The position numbers and the translations under genes were made by a program. Shown piece after piece: positions 1-10,589 of a stretch of DNA of 64,000 nucleotides (position 1 is the first letter of the stretch; each line of letters starts with the position of its first letter). A model generated the notes under the pieces. That model made no database searches. It worked only from the letters and a program-made list of their open reading frames with translations, and was not told where the DNA came from. The stretch is from Pseudomonas sp. RSB 5.4 (GTDB taxonomy: Bacteria; Pseudomonadota; Gammaproteobacteria; Pseudomonadales; Pseudomonadaceae). The stretch lies in contig NZ_CP146986.1 in assembly GCF_037126175.1 (NCBI RefSeq), positions 620,001 through 684,000 on the forward strand, in the 5' to 3' direction.

Positions 1-545
1 ATCGCTACGCGCTGAAGAAGACCAACAACTCCGCCAGTCTCGGAGTCGGCGTGTTGGGTTCGGTGTCGATGCCGATCGGTTCCTCCGATGATTCGATGGT
101 CAAGGTCGCCAGTGAGACCGTGACCTCGCAGAAGTTCTACGAGCGATTCTTCACCCTGGTCGAACTGTTCCTGCCGGCGGATGCGAAGAAGGCCGCACAC
201 ATCGAAGAAAAACCCAAGACCGACCTCGGCGTGCCGGAGCCGAAGCCTGCCGCTGTAGCGCCGGCTACCCCGGCACCGGCGGTAGAGACAACGCCTGCAC
301 CGCCGCCAGCCGGGATTGTCGAGCCAGCCCAGACCACCGCGCCGGCAGCCCCAGCAGCGACCCCGGCGCCGGCCCCGGTTGCACCGACGCCAGTGGGTTC
401 CGAACCCGTGGTGCCGCCTGCGGAGCCCGCGCCGATCACCCCGGCACCGAGTGCTGAACCTGCTCCGGCTACCGAAACGATCACGCCGCCGGCCAACCCG
501 ACCAATATCCCGCCGCCGTCCGAGCCGATTCCGGCAATGCAATAA
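1..545 (+). CDS. DUF2242-like protein, 3' part (5' end outside window)
   Basis: The reading frame is open from the left edge (first full codon at base 3) to a TAA at 543-545, so only the C-terminal part is present. It begins RYALKKTNNSASLGVGVLGS, which I recall as typical of Pseudomonas DUF2242 lipoproteins of unknown function; no search was possible. After about 75 residues the protein changes into a Pro/Ala/Thr-rich tail of roughly 100 residues (repeated PAP, TPAP and EPAP units) up to the C-terminus, probably disordered and perhaps spanning periplasm or cell wall. The lipobox and N-terminal domain would lie upstream. A GTG at 51 is internal, not a start. Confidence 0.55.
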   Translation, partial: RYALKKTNNSASLGVGVLGSVSMPIGSSDDSMVKVASETVTSQKFYERFFTLVELFLPADAKKAAHIEEKPKTDLGVPEPKPAAVAPATPAPAVETTPAPPPAGIVEPAQTTAPAAPAATPAPAPVAPTPVGSEPVVPPAEPAPITPAPSAEPAPATETITPPANPTNIPPPSEPIPAMQ

Positions 546-562
546 GCTGCGCGCAGCCCTCC

Positions 563-652
563 TGTGGGAGCGGGCTTGCTCGCGAAAGCGGAGTGTCAGT
601 CAATGTATATGTCGATTGACACTGCGCTTTCGCGAGCAAGCCCGCTCCCACA
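563..652. repeat. REP pair (REPIN), type A
   Basis: GTGGGAGCGGGCTTGCTCGC followed by GAA, and its inverted copy, separated by a short variable stretch. Can fold as one long hairpin. Lies between the DUF2242-like gene and the 28-codon ORF. Confidence 0.93.
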
Positions 653-842
653 TTTGTTTTGTGGTGTACTCAAATCTCGTTACATTCCCCCGACAAAAAT
701 CCCGCGATAAATTCCTGACCACCTGCTACGTTTTATTTCATGAAGGAAGGGTTTCACTTTTCCTTCACACGGGCACGTTATGCTCGAAGCACTGGTCAGT
801 TGACCGGGCTATTTTTCAAGCGAGCAGCAGGGGGATGACACG

Positions 843-929
843 ATGGATGACTATCAAGAAGAACTGCTCGAATACCAGGCCTTTGAACTCGATCAGCCAG
901 AACCGGCAGAAGACGCCACCGAGCTGTAA
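843..929 (+). CDS. Small acidic ORF, 28 aa
   Basis: ATG at 843 to TAA at 927-929 encodes a 28-residue acidic peptide beginning MDDYQEELLEYQAFELDQ. A purine-rich run (AGCAGGGGG) sits about 8 bases before the ATG, a good ribosome site. It ends 4 bp before the stop codon of the convergent AraC gene, and the 190 bp before it hold no other gene. Function unknown; no membrane segment or motif. The acidic, codon-typical peptide and good ribosome site make it more likely real than chance, but it is too short for certainty. Confidence 0.45.
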   Translation: MDDYQEELLEYQAFELDQPEPAEDATEL

Positions 930-933
930 GGCG

Positions 934-1974
934 TCAGGCGGTTTTGCGGTGACTGCGGCGAAACTCGCCAGGGGTCTGACCGCTCCAGCGTTTGAAAGCG
1001 CGCTGAAACGCCTCGGCTGAAGCAAAGCCCAGCAGGTAGGCAATTTCGCCGAACGCCAGTTCGGTGTCGCGGATGTAGGTCATCGCCAGATCACGGCGGG
1101 TGTCATTGAGGATCGCGCGAAACTGCGTGCCTTCCTCGGCCAGTTTGCGCCGCAACGTCCAGGTCGGCAGCTTCAGACGCGCCGCCACTTCTTCCAGGTC
1201 GGGTTCCCGGCCACCATTGAGCAACGGCCCCAACAGCTGAGTGATGCGTTCACGCAGACTGCGGGTGCGGGTCAATTGCTCCAGCTCCCGTTCGCACAAC
1301 GCGAGCAAATGCTTCCAGGTGCTCGGGCAGTGCTCCGGGTTGCGCTGAGCGAGGCTGGTGAGGCTTAAGCGCAGTTGATTGCGTTCGGCGCCGAACTGCA
1401 GCGGACAGTCGCCCAGCACGCTGTAGGCGTCGCGATAGGTTGGCTCGTCAAATTCGATTTCGATGCGTTCCGCTCGCAGTTGCTCGCGGCCGACGCTGGA
1501 CAGCTGATGCAGCCAGCCAGCGATGATTGAATCCACCACAAAGCGGTTATAGGCGTTGTACGGGCTGATCGAATAGAAGCGCAGCCAGGCGCCATTCGCG
1601 TCTTCATGAAAACTCGACTGTCCGCGATAGTTGGAACCGTACAACGGCTCGAAGCGGATCAGGCAACGGGCGGCCTCGCGCACGGTCGGCGCCTGAGCGG
1701 CGGTGACCCCGGCGAGCCCAGCCTGACTCAAACGACTGAGCAGACCCATGCGCAAGCCAAGTGCCGGGTCGCCGGTCAACTGAATCGCGCTGTGCCCCAG
1801 ACGCATGTAGCGCGGGATCGACAGCCGCGCGCCGGCTTCGGCCAGTCGAGCGGCGTCCAGCCCGTATTGTTCCAGCAGCGGTTGCGGGTCGACGCCATGG
1901 CTGCGCACGGCATCGGCAAGGCTGTGGACGAAGCCAACCGACAGATCCCCAAGGCGCATCGGCATTGGTTTCAT
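934..1974 (-). CDS. AraC-family transcriptional regulator
   Basis: 346 aa, full length for the OruR/ArgR-like AraC group: an N-terminal arabinose_bd-type sensor domain (about residues 20-205) and a C-terminal AraC/XylS double helix-turn-helix (about 250-340, with LGFASAEAFQRAFKRWSGQTPGEFR in two adjoining pieces). It starts 3 bp after the stop of the upstream nitrilase-family gene, so the two are co-transcribed, divergently from fadH. The same trio occurs in P. aeruginosa (PA3094-PA3093-PA3092), which suggests control of fadH or a linked lipid function; the inducer is unknown. Confidence 0.88.
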   Translation of the reverse strand: MKPMPMRLGDLSVGFVHSLADAVRSHGVDPQPLLEQYGLDAARLAEAGARLSIPRYMRLGHSAIQLTGDPALGLRMGLLSRLSQAGLAGVTAAQAPTVREAARCLIRFEPLYGSNYRGQSSFHEDANGAWLRFYSISPYNAYNRFVVDSIIAGWLHQLSSVGREQLRAERIEIEFDEPTYRDAYSVLGDCPLQFGAERNQLRLSLTSLAQRNPEHCPSTWKHLLALCERELEQLTRTRSLRERITQLLGPLLNGGREPDLEEVAARLKLPTWTLRRKLAEEGTQFRAILNDTRRDLAMTYIRDTELAFGEIAYLLGFASAEAFQRAFKRWSGQTPGEFRRSHRKTA

Positions 1975-1977
1975 GGC

Positions 1978-3108
1978 TTACAACCAGATGTTCAGCAGAC
2001 GCGCACCACGGGCTTCACCATCGGCGAATTGCTGGCCGTTGCTGCTGAGGAAGCTTTGTCCCGAACCAGGCTTGTCCCAGAACTGGCCGCGCAGGAACAC
2101 ACTCATCCCAGCAATCGCGCGACTGCTCGGCGGCTGCGCGGTCAGCGTCAGGCGATGCCAGGCCTGACCCTCACTGATTTCCCCGGGCTTGAGGCTGACC
2201 GAACCCGCTGTGCTCGAACCCTTGTAGCCGGCCCACGGCTGATTCCAGGCGTCGTGACCGACGACGAAGGCGGGCACCGCCACCAGTTGCGCGCCTTGCT
2301 CGTCGAGTCGGCGATAGTTGTCGGGGTACCAGCTGTCGCTGCCGATCAGCACACCCAGACGCCCGGCCGGGGTCTCGATCACGTTGATCGCATGCTCGTC
2401 TTCGCTATTGATCACGTCACGCTGTTCGAAGATCGGGTGCATCTGCCGCTGGGGCTGGCCCAGCGGCACACCATCACGGCCGAACACCACGCTACTGTTG
2501 AACAGCGCGCCGCTGCCGGGCTTGAGCTGGCCGTCGCGGATGCTCGGTTCGGGCAAGACGATAGAACCGGCCACCAAGGTCACGTGGAATTCTTTGGCCA
2601 GCCCGCCGAACAGCGCCTGGTAATCCTTGGCCATGACTTTGGACTTCATGCGCAGGTGCGCGTCGTCGAGGCGATTTTCGCCCTTGGCAGTGAGCCAGGC
2701 GCGGGCGAACAGCAACGGATTGCTCGCCGCCAGCCAGTTCATCGCTTCGACGAGAGTCGGGGCCTGGTACAGCTCGTCTTTCTCGCCGCTGATCATCAGC
2801 CATGTGCCGACATGCTCGGGCAGGACGACTACGGTTTTTTCGTTGAGCAATCCTTGATCCTGCGCTTGCTGCAGATAGGCCGCGAATTTGCGGTGCAGGC
2901 GCTCGGGGCTCTGGTAGTCGGTAGGGAACAGTTCCGGCTGGATGCCCAGCAGATTGCCTCGATCAGCTGGGGTGCCCTGATCGACCGCCAGTTTGATGCG
3001 CAGGTCCGACAGGTAATGCCCCGCCGGCCGGTCCGCCGCCCACATGGCGTAGGTGCTCAGGGCGGCAACGATGGCCATGGAGAAAAACAGATACAGAAGT
3101 TTGCGCAT
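1978..3108 (-). CDS. Membrane-anchored nitrilase-superfamily protein, probably catalytically inactive
   Basis: 376 aa from ATG at 3108 (a longer frame to 3174 exists but MRKLLYLFFS is followed at once by a hydrophobic N-terminal anchor or signal segment, residues 3-24). The carbon-nitrogen hydrolase fold is recognisable: the catalytic Glu is kept at E98 (VVVLPEH). The expected Lys in the R-K-x-x-P motif is Gln222 (QRQMHP), and the nucleophile motif I-C-x-D is I-G-S-D (residues 255-258), so Cys is Gly. Two of three catalytic residues are thus absent. Forms an operon with the AraC gene. Likely a binding or signalling pseudoenzyme; homologous to PA3093 by position. Confidence 0.75.
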   Translation of the reverse strand: MRKLLYLFFSMAIVAALSTYAMWAADRPAGHYLSDLRIKLAVDQGTPADRGNLLGIQPELFPTDYQSPERLHRKFAAYLQQAQDQGLLNEKTVVVLPEHVGTWLMISGEKDELYQAPTLVEAMNWLAASNPLLFARAWLTAKGENRLDDAHLRMKSKVMAKDYQALFGGLAKEFHVTLVAGSIVLPEPSIRDGQLKPGSGALFNSSVVFGRDGVPLGQPQRQMHPIFEQRDVINSEDEHAINVIETPAGRLGVLIGSDSWYPDNYRRLDEQGAQLVAVPAFVVGHDAWNQPWAGYKGSSTAGSVSLKPGEISEGQAWHRLTLTAQPPSSRAIAGMSVFLRGQFWDKPGSGQSFLSSNGQQFADGEARGARLLNIWL

Positions 3109-5351
<2,243 letters not shown>

Positions 5352-5368
5352 GCCCCACAAATCTCCAA

Positions 5369-5458
5369 TGTGGGAGCGGGCTTGCTCGCGAAAGCGGAGT
5401 GTCAGCCAATACACATGTCGACTGACACGACGCCTTCGCGAGCAAGCCCGCTCCCACA
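5369..5458. repeat. REP pair (REPIN), type A
   Basis: Inverted type A pair (GTGGGAGCGGG... / ...CCCGCTCCCAC) starting 18 bp after the fadH stop. May serve as a transcription end or mRNA stabiliser for fadH. Confidence 0.93.
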
Positions 5459-5501
5459 GTAGATTTGTGGTGTTCGCAGAATTTATGCATGGCGCGGAGC
5501 C

Positions 5502-5526
5502 TGTAGGAGTGAGCCTGCTCGCGATG
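5502..5526 (+). repeat. Single REP, type C
   Basis: One copy of TGTAGGAGTGAGCCTGCTCG plus CGAT, without an inverted partner. Confidence 0.7.
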
Positions 5527-5578
5527 GCGTCCTGTGAGCGATTAGAATGCCGGCTCAGTCCAGAATGATCATTCGGCC

Positions 5579-6505
5579 ATGCTTCTTCCTCCCGCCAACT
5601 GGCTACCCCAAGCCCCCCTCGAACGACTTCAGCTCGACTGGCTCAGCGCCGCCGGTATCGAGGTCGCCATCCTGCGTCTGGACCGGATCGACCCGCTGGT
5701 CAGTGGCAACAAGTGGTTCAAACTCGTTGAGCACCTCAAGGCCGCCGATCGCGCCGGGGCGCGAGGCATCATCAGTCTTGGTGGCGCGCATTCCAATCAT
5801 CTGCATGCGCTCGCAGCGGCGGGCAAACGTCTGGGCTTCAAAACAGTCGGCCTGTTGCGCGGGCATCCGCAGCAGACGCCCACGGTTGCAGATTTGCAGG
5901 CGTTCGGCATGCAACTGCACTGGCTGGGGTTTGGCGGCTATCGGGATCGGCATGCGCCGGGGTTCTGGCAGCCGTGGCAGACACAGTATCCGGACCTTCA
6001 TGCGGTGCCGGAGGGCGGCGGCGGATTGCCCGGGGCGCTCGGTTGTGCGGCGCTGAAGGCGCAGGTCAACGCGCAATTGGCCGGATTGGGCTGGAGCGAT
6101 TATCACGGCTGGTGGCTGGCCTGCGGCACCGGGACGACGTTGGCAGGGCTGGTGCTCGCCGAGGCGGGAGAGCATCCGGTGTACGGTGCGCTGGCGGTGC
6201 CGGAGGATCATGGCGTGGCGCCGCAGGTTGAGGCGATTGTTCAGGAGGCGGGGCAGGTTGCGGTGGACTACGCGCTGTTCGACGCGAGCCGGGGTGGTTT
6301 CGCCAAGGTTGATGCACAGTTGCTTGAATTCATCGACAGCACTGAGCGCAGTAGCGGCGTTCCGCTGGAGCCGCTGTACACCGGCAAGGCGTTATTGGCG
6401 CTGAAGCAGCAGGTTGAAGCGGGCAGGTTCGAGCACGGCACGCGGCTGATCTTCGTGCATACCGGCGGCTTGCAGGGGCGCCGCGGATTCAGTTCCTGCA
6501 GTTGA
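5579..6505 (+). CDS. PLP-dependent ACC deaminase / D-cysteine desulfhydrase family protein
   Basis: 308 aa. Fold-type II pyridoxal-phosphate enzyme: PLP Lys is K45 in SGNKWFKL, followed by GGAHSNHLHA, the conserved phosphate-binding/substrate Ser region, and CGTGTTLAG (glycine-rich PLP-phosphate loop). The family deaminates 1-aminocyclopropane-1-carboxylate or releases sulfide from D-cysteine. Proteins of this shorter type in gammaproteobacteria are usually D-cysteine desulfhydrase-like; true AcdS is about 338 aa, so plant-ethylene ACC deaminase activity should not be assumed. Monocistronic between repeats. The C-terminus (LQGRRGFSSCS) is normal for the family. Confidence 0.82.
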   Translation: MLLPPANWLPQAPLERLQLDWLSAAGIEVAILRLDRIDPLVSGNKWFKLVEHLKAADRAGARGIISLGGAHSNHLHALAAAGKRLGFKTVGLLRGHPQQTPTVADLQAFGMQLHWLGFGGYRDRHAPGFWQPWQTQYPDLHAVPEGGGGLPGALGCAALKAQVNAQLAGLGWSDYHGWWLACGTGTTLAGLVLAEAGEHPVYGALAVPEDHGVAPQVEAIVQEAGQVAVDYALFDASRGGFAKVDAQLLEFIDSTERSSGVPLEPLYTGKALLALKQQVEAGRFEHGTRLIFVHTGGLQGRRGFSSCS

Positions 6506-6510
6506 ACTTA

Positions 6511-6643
6511 TGTGGCGAGGGAGCTTGCTCCCGCTCGGCGGCGCAGCCGTCGCAAGTCCAGCGACAGTGTTCTGCCTGACTGTCCGCATTTTCAGAATTT
6601 GGGTCTGCTGCGCAGCCCAGCGGGAGCAAGCTCCCTCGCCACA
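6511..6643. repeat. REP pair, type B
   Basis: TGTGGCGAGGGAGCTTGCTC and its inverted copy bracket a 90-bp centre that itself has a short inverted repeat (GGCGGCGCAGCC near 6540; GCTGCGCAGCCC near 6607). Between convergent deaminase and cytochrome b561 genes, 23 bp from the latter's stop. Confidence 0.88.
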
Positions 6644-6665
6644 GGGCATGTCACTGAACCAATGT

Positions 6666-7214
6666 TCAATTGCGCTTGGGCATCATCCGCAACAGGGTGT
6701 TATCGCCGACCACATAATGGTGATACAGCCCCGCCAGCGCATGCAGGCCGATCAGCCAGTAGCCGATGTTGCCGATCAACACGTGCCAGTGTTCCACCTG
6801 CTTGGCGAAAGCCTTGTCTTCATTGACCAGCAGTGGCAGATCGAAGCCGTAGAACATCACCTGATGCCCCTCGGCGCTGGTGATCAGCCAGCCGAGGATC
6901 GGCATGCTGATCATGAACAGGTACAACAGCCAGTGCATCACCCGCGCCAGCAAGGTCTGCCATTGGGGGGACGCCGGGAAGATTTTCGGTGCCGGGCCGA
7001 TGCTGCGGGCCACCAGACGAAACCACACCAGCACGAACACGGTCAGGCCGAGCATGTAATGCACTTCGCGAATCAGCGAGCGGCCGCCACTGCCCTTGGG
7101 AAAGATCCCGCGCAACTCCATGCTGGCATACACCAGGATCAACAGGACCAGCATCAGCCAATGCAGCAGCACGGACACGGTGCTGTAGCGGGATTCGGAA
7201 CTTGTCCACGGCAT
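6666..7214 (-). CDS. Cytochrome b561 (inner-membrane di-heme b)
   Basis: 182 aa from ATG at 7214; AGGA lies 8 bases before it, so the GTG five codons upstream is not needed. Four hydrophobic helices (about residues 12-35, 52-72, 88-113 and 143-167). Conserved histidines occur in LLHWLML, REVHYMLG, MHWLLYLF and GLHALAGLYHHYV, matching the CybB-like family that passes electrons from ubiquinol. No redox partner is adjacent; a second cytochrome b561 in this window (29678-30223) sits beside a peroxidase. Confidence 0.9.
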   Translation of the reverse strand: MPWTSSESRYSTVSVLLHWLMLVLLILVYASMELRGIFPKGSGGRSLIREVHYMLGLTVFVLVWFRLVARSIGPAPKIFPASPQWQTLLARVMHWLLYLFMISMPILGWLITSAEGHQVMFYGFDLPLLVNEDKAFAKQVEHWHVLIGNIGYWLIGLHALAGLYHHYVVGDNTLLRMMPKRN

Positions 7215-7360
7215 ACGGTATTTCCTCACGGATCAGAGTCGCTGCGTGCCGTTCTTGTGCGACGGCATGCTTTAACTGTAATCCGCTTTGACGGATTTGC
7301 CTGATGCTGATCGGTCTTTTAATGCGCTGAATCAGGTGTTGTGCTGCTTTTTCATAAAAA

Positions 7361-7395
7361 AACGCCAGTGTCACGAAGACACTGGCGTTTTTTCT
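7361..7395. terminator. Rho-independent terminator (bidirectional)
   Basis: Perfect 12-bp stem AACGCCAGTGTC / GACACTGGCGTT with a 5-nt loop, A-run on the left and T-run on the right. It lies just after phnX (reading left) and before cytochrome b561, ending the phnW-phnX transcript. Confidence 0.93.
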
Positions 7396-7411
7396 TTTAA
7401 CGCAGCGGCGA

Positions 7412-8239
7412 TCAGCTCGATTGTGGCATTTCACCGTTGGCCAGGCGCTTGTTGATATCGGCAATCACTTCCGGCAGGTCGCTGATGGTGTCGATCATGT
7501 AGTGCGGACGCGAATCGGCGAACAGCGCGTGAATGCGTTTGCGTTCACTGGCCAGTTCGTCGCTACCCAATGCACGGTAGCCCGCGTAATCCAGGCCCAG
7601 CGCGTTGCCCGAGCAGATCAGCGCCACAGTCCACATCCCGGCGCGACGGCCTTCGAGGATGCCCGGCACGGTGTCGTCGATTTTCACGCAGGCGCCGACG
7701 TCGTCGATGCCCAGGGCGATCACGTTGGCCAGGGCCTGGGCCGGCCATGGACGGCCATTTGGTACTTCGTCGGTGGCAACCACGTGGTCGGCGACGTAGC
7801 CATTAGTGGCAGCGAGGGCCACGACCTTGTCCATCACCTGTTTCGGATAGCCGGAGCAGGAGCCGATCTTGATCCCTTGCTGGCGCAGGTTGGCGATGGT
7901 TTCCAGTGCGCCGGGAATCAGCGCCGAGTGTTCGGCGATCTTTTCGATCTGCAATGGCATAAAACGGTTGTAGATGGCGGTGACGTCGTCATCGGTCGGG
8001 GTGCGGCCGAACGCTTTGCGATAACGCTCGGCCACTTGCGGCTGATCGCACAGGGTGCGGATGTGGTCCCACTTGCCCATGCCCATCGGGCCACGCGCCT
8101 CTTCGATGGACACCTGCACATCGAATTCGGCGAAGGCTTCGACGAAGATCTGCGTTGGCGCGAACGAGCCGAAATCGACCACGGTGCCGGCCCAGTCGAG
8201 GATGGCGGCTTGCAGTTTGCTTGGGTTCGTGTAGTTCAT
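7412..8239 (-). CDS. phnX: Phosphonoacetaldehyde hydrolase
   Basis: 275 aa, the family size. HAD-superfamily enzyme that splits phosphonoacetaldehyde to acetaldehyde and phosphate, the second step of AEP breakdown. Nucleophile Asp15 in [11 protein letters not shown], Schiff-base Lys56 in [10 protein letters not shown], and the C-terminal HAD motif [13 protein letters not shown] at 8239 is preceded by AGGA at 9 bases; the longer frame to 8263 has no such site. Downstream of phnW in the same direction with a REP pair between them; a strong terminator follows. Confidence 0.95.
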   Translation of the reverse strand: MNYTNPSKLQAAILDWAGTVVDFGSFAPTQIFVEAFAEFDVQVSIEEARGPMGMGKWDHIRTLCDQPQVAERYRKAFGRTPTDDDVTAIYNRFMPLQIEKIAEHSALIPGALETIANLRQQGIKIGSCSGYPKQVMDKVVALAATNGYVADHVVATDEVPNGRPWPAQALANVIALGIDDVGACVKIDDTVPGILEGRRAGMWTVALICSGNALGLDYAGYRALGSDELASERKRIHALFADSRPHYMIDTISDLPEVIADINKRLANGEMPQSS

Positions 8240-8276
8240 GGCAATCAATTCCTGAGTTGGCAATACGGTTCAAAAC

Positions 8277-8366
8277 TGTGGGAGCGGGCTTGCTCGCGAA
8301 GGCGTTGTGTCAGTCGACATTAATGTTGAATGTTCAACCGCTTTCGCGAGCAAGCCCGCTCCCACA
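8277..8366. repeat. REP pair (REPIN), type A, inside the phnW-phnX operon
   Basis: Inverted type A pair filling most of the 145-bp gap between phnW and phnX. Likely to form a hairpin in the joint mRNA. Confidence 0.93.
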
Positions 8367-8384
8367 GGGGGATTAGGGTGTTGT

Positions 8385-9494
8385 TCAGATCTCGAGGACT
8401 TCCATCTCGCGCAGCACTTCACCCACTGCCGCGACGGCCTGGCGCATTTCGTCCGGGCTGACGTGGCCGATGCAGCCGACGCGGAAGGTTTCGACCTGAG
8501 TCAGTTTGCCGGGGTAGAGGATGTAACCCTTGGCCTTGACCCGTTCGTAGAAGTCCTTGAACTGGTAGCGCGGGTCCTTCGGGGCATGGAAGGTGGCGAT
8601 GATCGGCGCCTGGATCGCCGCCGGCAGAAAGCTGCGCAGCCCGAGCTTGCCCATCTCTTCCATCAGCGCCTGGCAGTTGGCGGCGTAGCGCGCATGGCGA
8701 GCGGGGAGGCCACCTTCTTCGTTGTATTGCAGCAGCGCTTCGTGCAGCGCCGCGACCACGTGGGTCGGCGGGGTGAAGCGCCACTGACCGGTCTTCTGCA
8801 TGTAGCTGTGCTGGTCGTACAGGTCCATCGCCAGCGAGTGCGAGTTGCCGGCGGCTGCGGCCAGTGATTGTTTGCGAGCAAAGACGAAACCCATCCCCGG
8901 CACGCCCTCCAGACACTTGCCGGAGGCGGCGATCAGCGCGTCGAACGGCACTTTTTGCGCGTCCACCGGCAGTGCGCCGAACGAGCTCATGGCGTCGATG
9001 ATCAAGCGCTTGCCGTGTTGCGCAACGACGTCAGCGATCTCCGGCAACGGGTTGAGGATGCCGGTGCTGGTTTCGCAGTGAATCAGCGCAACGTGGGTGA
9101 TGTCGCCGTCGGCGCGCAGCAGACGATCGACGTCGGCGGCGGTAGTCGGTTCGTCTTCGGCAGTCTCAAAGGTGCTGAACGAGCGGCCGAGCACTTCGCA
9201 GATCTTCGCCAGACGCTTGCCATAGGCGCCGTTGATCAGCACCAGGACTTTACCGTCACGCGGCACCAGGGTACCGATGGCAGCTTCGACGGCGAAGGTG
9301 CCGCTGCCCTGCAACGGCACGCAGTGGTGAGTGGCAGCGCCGTTGAGGATCGCCAGCAGTTGCTCGCAGAGGCTGGCGGTCAGTTGATTGAAGCGGTCAT
9401 CCCATGACCCCCAGTCGACCATCATTGCCTGGCGGGTGCGCGCCGAGGTGGTCAACGGGCCGGGAGTGAGCAGGATGGGGGCGGCAGTACTCAT
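8385..9494 (-). CDS. phnW: 2-aminoethylphosphonate--pyruvate transaminase
   Basis: 369 aa. PLP enzyme that converts AEP plus pyruvate into phosphonoacetaldehyde plus L-alanine. PLP Lys193 in [10 protein letters not shown]; start region [17 protein letters not shown] is typical. ATG at 9494 is used; the longer frame has no support. First gene of phnW-phnX, divergent from the LysR gene at 9608, the usual Pseudomonas arrangement for AEP use as a nitrogen and phosphorus source. Confidence 0.95.
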   Translation of the reverse strand: MSTAAPILLTPGPLTTSARTRQAMMVDWGSWDDRFNQLTASLCEQLLAILNGAATHHCVPLQGSGTFAVEAAIGTLVPRDGKVLVLINGAYGKRLAKICEVLGRSFSTFETAEDEPTTAADVDRLLRADGDITHVALIHCETSTGILNPLPEIADVVAQHGKRLIIDAMSSFGALPVDAQKVPFDALIAASGKCLEGVPGMGFVFARKQSLAAAAGNSHSLAMDLYDQHSYMQKTGQWRFTPPTHVVAALHEALLQYNEEGGLPARHARYAANCQALMEEMGKLGLRSFLPAAIQAPIIATFHAPKDPRYQFKDFYERVKAKGYILYPGKLTQVETFRVGCIGHVSPDEMRQAVAAVGEVLREMEVLEI

Positions 9495-9607
9495 TCGTGT
9501 GTCCTCGCGAAAGCGCTGTGGGATGAAGCTACGGGGCATACGTTGCAATTCGCCGCTGCATCAATCAAATTGTTTGTTGTTATGCCAGCCATCAGTGAGG
9601 GTTATTC
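9495..9607. promoter_or_regulatory. Divergent promoter region phnW / LysR
   Basis: 113 bp. An AT-rich partial inverted repeat, ATCAATCAAATTGTTTGTTG near 9559-9578, is the best candidate for the LysR-type box; assignment is by position only. Confidence 0.4.
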
Positions 9608-10468
9608 ATGAATCTGTTCCAGCTGCGTGCCTTCGACGCCGTGGCCCGGGAAGGCAGCTTCACTCGCGCCGCTGCGCGCTTGTTTATCAGCCAGCCGGCG
9701 GTCACCGGACACATCAAGGCGCTGGAGGAGCACTACCAGATCACCTTGTTGCGCCGTACGGCACGCCGGGTGGAACTGACCGAGGAGGGCACCAAACTGG
9801 CGGCGATCACCCGCGCCATGTTCGGTCTGGCCGAAGAAGCGCAGACCATGCTTGAGGCCAACCGCCAGTTGCTCACCGGGCGTCTGGAGGTGGCGGCGGA
9901 CGGTCCGCACATGGTCATGCCGATGCTCGCCAGCCTGCGCGCACGTTATCCGGGGATCACGGTGAATCTGCGTCTGGGCAATGCGCAGGAAACTCTCGCC
10001 GCGCTGCTATCCGAGCATGCGGACGTGGCGGTGCTGACCGAGGTCGAACCGCGCAAGGGCCTGCACCTGCAAGCCTTGAGCGAATCGCGGATCTGCGCGC
10101 TGGTGCCCGCCGGGCATACGTGGGCGCAGCGTGCTGGCGAACTAAAACTCAAGGAGCTGGATCAGGTGATCATGGTGCTGCGCGAGCCGAGTTCGATCAC
10201 CCGGCGCACCTTTGATCAGGCCTGCATGCAGGCGGCGGTGCATCCGCGAGTGTTGCTGGAGCTGGACAGTCGCGAGGCGGTGACCGAAGCGGTGGCGGCG
10301 GAGCTGGGGGTAGGTGTGGTGTCTTCGGTGGAGGTCAGCCATGACCCGCGGGTAGTGGCGATTCCGATTGTCGGGGACGGGTTGGTCAATCGGCACATGA
10401 TCGGGTGCATGGAGCGGCGGCGGGAGTTGCGCTTGATTCAGGCGTTCTTTGGTCTGACGACAGTCTGA
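9608..10468 (+). CDS. LysR-family regulator of AEP degradation (probable)
   Basis: 286 aa, standard LysR length. Winged helix-turn-helix at about 1-60 (FDAVAREGSFTRAAARLFISQP) and a periplasmic-binding-like effector domain from about 88. Divergent from phnW, so by the usual LysR rule it activates phnW-phnX and represses itself, probably sensing AEP or a breakdown intermediate. The function is inferred from position; the family call is secure. Confidence 0.88.
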   Translation: MNLFQLRAFDAVAREGSFTRAAARLFISQPAVTGHIKALEEHYQITLLRRTARRVELTEEGTKLAAITRAMFGLAEEAQTMLEANRQLLTGRLEVAADGPHMVMPMLASLRARYPGITVNLRLGNAQETLAALLSEHADVAVLTEVEPRKGLHLQALSESRICALVPAGHTWAQRAGELKLKELDQVIMVLREPSSITRRTFDQACMQAAVHPRVLLELDSREAVTEAVAAELGVGVVSSVEVSHDPRVVAIPIVGDGLVNRHMIGCMERRRELRLIQAFFGLTTV

Positions 10469-10484
10469 CAATTCGCGGCGCGTC

Positions 10485-10575
10485 ATTCGCGAGCAAGCTC
10501 GCTCCCACAGGTATTGTGGCGTGTACATAATGTGTGAACGACCGAGAACCCTGTGGGAGCGAGCTTGCTCGCGAA
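10485..10575. repeat. REP pair, reversed topology (A' variant)
   Basis: TTCGCGAGCAAGCTCGCTCC on the left and GTGGGAGCGAGCTTGCTCGC on the right, so CGCGAA ends face outward rather than inward. Core has GAGC instead of GGGC. Lies between two convergent LysR genes. Confidence 0.88.
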
Positions 10576-10589
10576 GGGGCCAGACCTGT

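Noticed and set aside
5579..6505. Plant-growth-promoting ACC deaminase (acdS)
   Set aside because: Length and sequence suit the D-cysteine desulfhydrase-like branch; the specific ACC activity cannot be claimed.
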